A stretch of DNA of 14,086 bases from assembly GCA_002329645.1 (NCBI GenBank), contig DCTS01000002.1, positions 36,994 through 51,079 on the forward strand, written 5' to 3'. Each line of letters starts with the position of its first letter. Positions within the stretch are counted from its first letter, which is position 1. This DNA is from Lachnoclostridium sp. UBA1434. Lineage in GTDB: Bacteria > Bacillota > Clostridia > Lachnospirales > Lachnospiraceae. This document shows positions 14,084-14,086 of the stretch, in pieces. The translations under genes were made by a program, and so were the position numbers. Below the pieces are notes generated by a model that was not told the DNA's origin, searched no databases, and worked only from the letters and a program-made list of their open reading frames with translations.

Positions 14084-14086
14084 GTG

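Larger units (their letters stand above)
13765..14086. other. Right-edge AT-rich spacer upstream of comM
   Basis: At least 322 bases without a plausible gene. Besides the comM promoter and leader hairpin it holds a 12-bp palindrome AATATGCATATT (13875-13886), an inverted repeat ATCATGA/TCATGAT with a four-base loop (13917-13934), CCATATGG (13941-13948), a second inverted repeat CAATACC/GGTATTG with a four-base gap (13984-14001), and the 22-bp repeat array at the edge. None of the hairpins has a T run fit for a terminator on the minus strand. Confidence 0.7.

Overview
All thirteen genes lie on the minus strand, so transcription runs right to left. The gene order comM-dprA-topA-codY-flgB-flgC-fliE-fliF-fliG-fliH-fliI-fliJ-motE/ylxF, the CodY helix-turn-helix that is almost letter-for-letter the Firmicutes one, strong GGAGG ribosome sites and AT-rich spacers around moderate-GC genes point to a motile low-GC Gram-positive anaerobe, most likely a clostridial or Lachnospiraceae-type bacterium. 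This assignment is an inference from synteny and motifs.

Layout from right to left. A 322-base AT-rich spacer (13765-14086) carries a 22-bp tandem repeat, small palindromes, a sigma-A-like promoter and a leader hairpin overlapping the comM ribosome site. Next are comM (AAA+ branch-migration helicase family) and dprA (RecA loader), overlapping by 14 bases, then topA after 102 bases. These three look co-transcribed and deal with incoming DNA and chromosome topology. DprA is unusual: two in-frame tandem repeats (six 30-bp units and three 18-bp units) enlarge linkers outside its Rossmann core. A 342-base spacer follows with a promoter for codY and, in the codY leader, eight 18-bp units that each form a small inverted repeat. 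codY ends at a strong intrinsic terminator. Beyond it a separate sigma-A-like promoter, a weak CodY-box-like site and an upstream dyad begin the flagellar operon.

The flagellar operon is flgB and flgC (proximal rod), fliE (rod to MS-ring adaptor), fliF (MS ring), fliG (rotor/switch), fliH, fliI and fliJ (export ATPase complex), and a membrane-anchored MgtE_N/MotE-like protein (the ylxF position). Stops and starts are within 0-65 bases or overlap. After the last gene the window ends in a 14-bp tandem repeat in perfect register (1-140); further flagellar genes probably lie beyond it but cannot be seen.

Most striking is the number of short tandem repeats with different units: 14, 18 and 22 bp in spacers, and 30, 18 and 21 bp (all multiples of three) inside genes. 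The genes themselves are conventional and look intact. I see no mobile element, CRISPR array, tRNA or rRNA.
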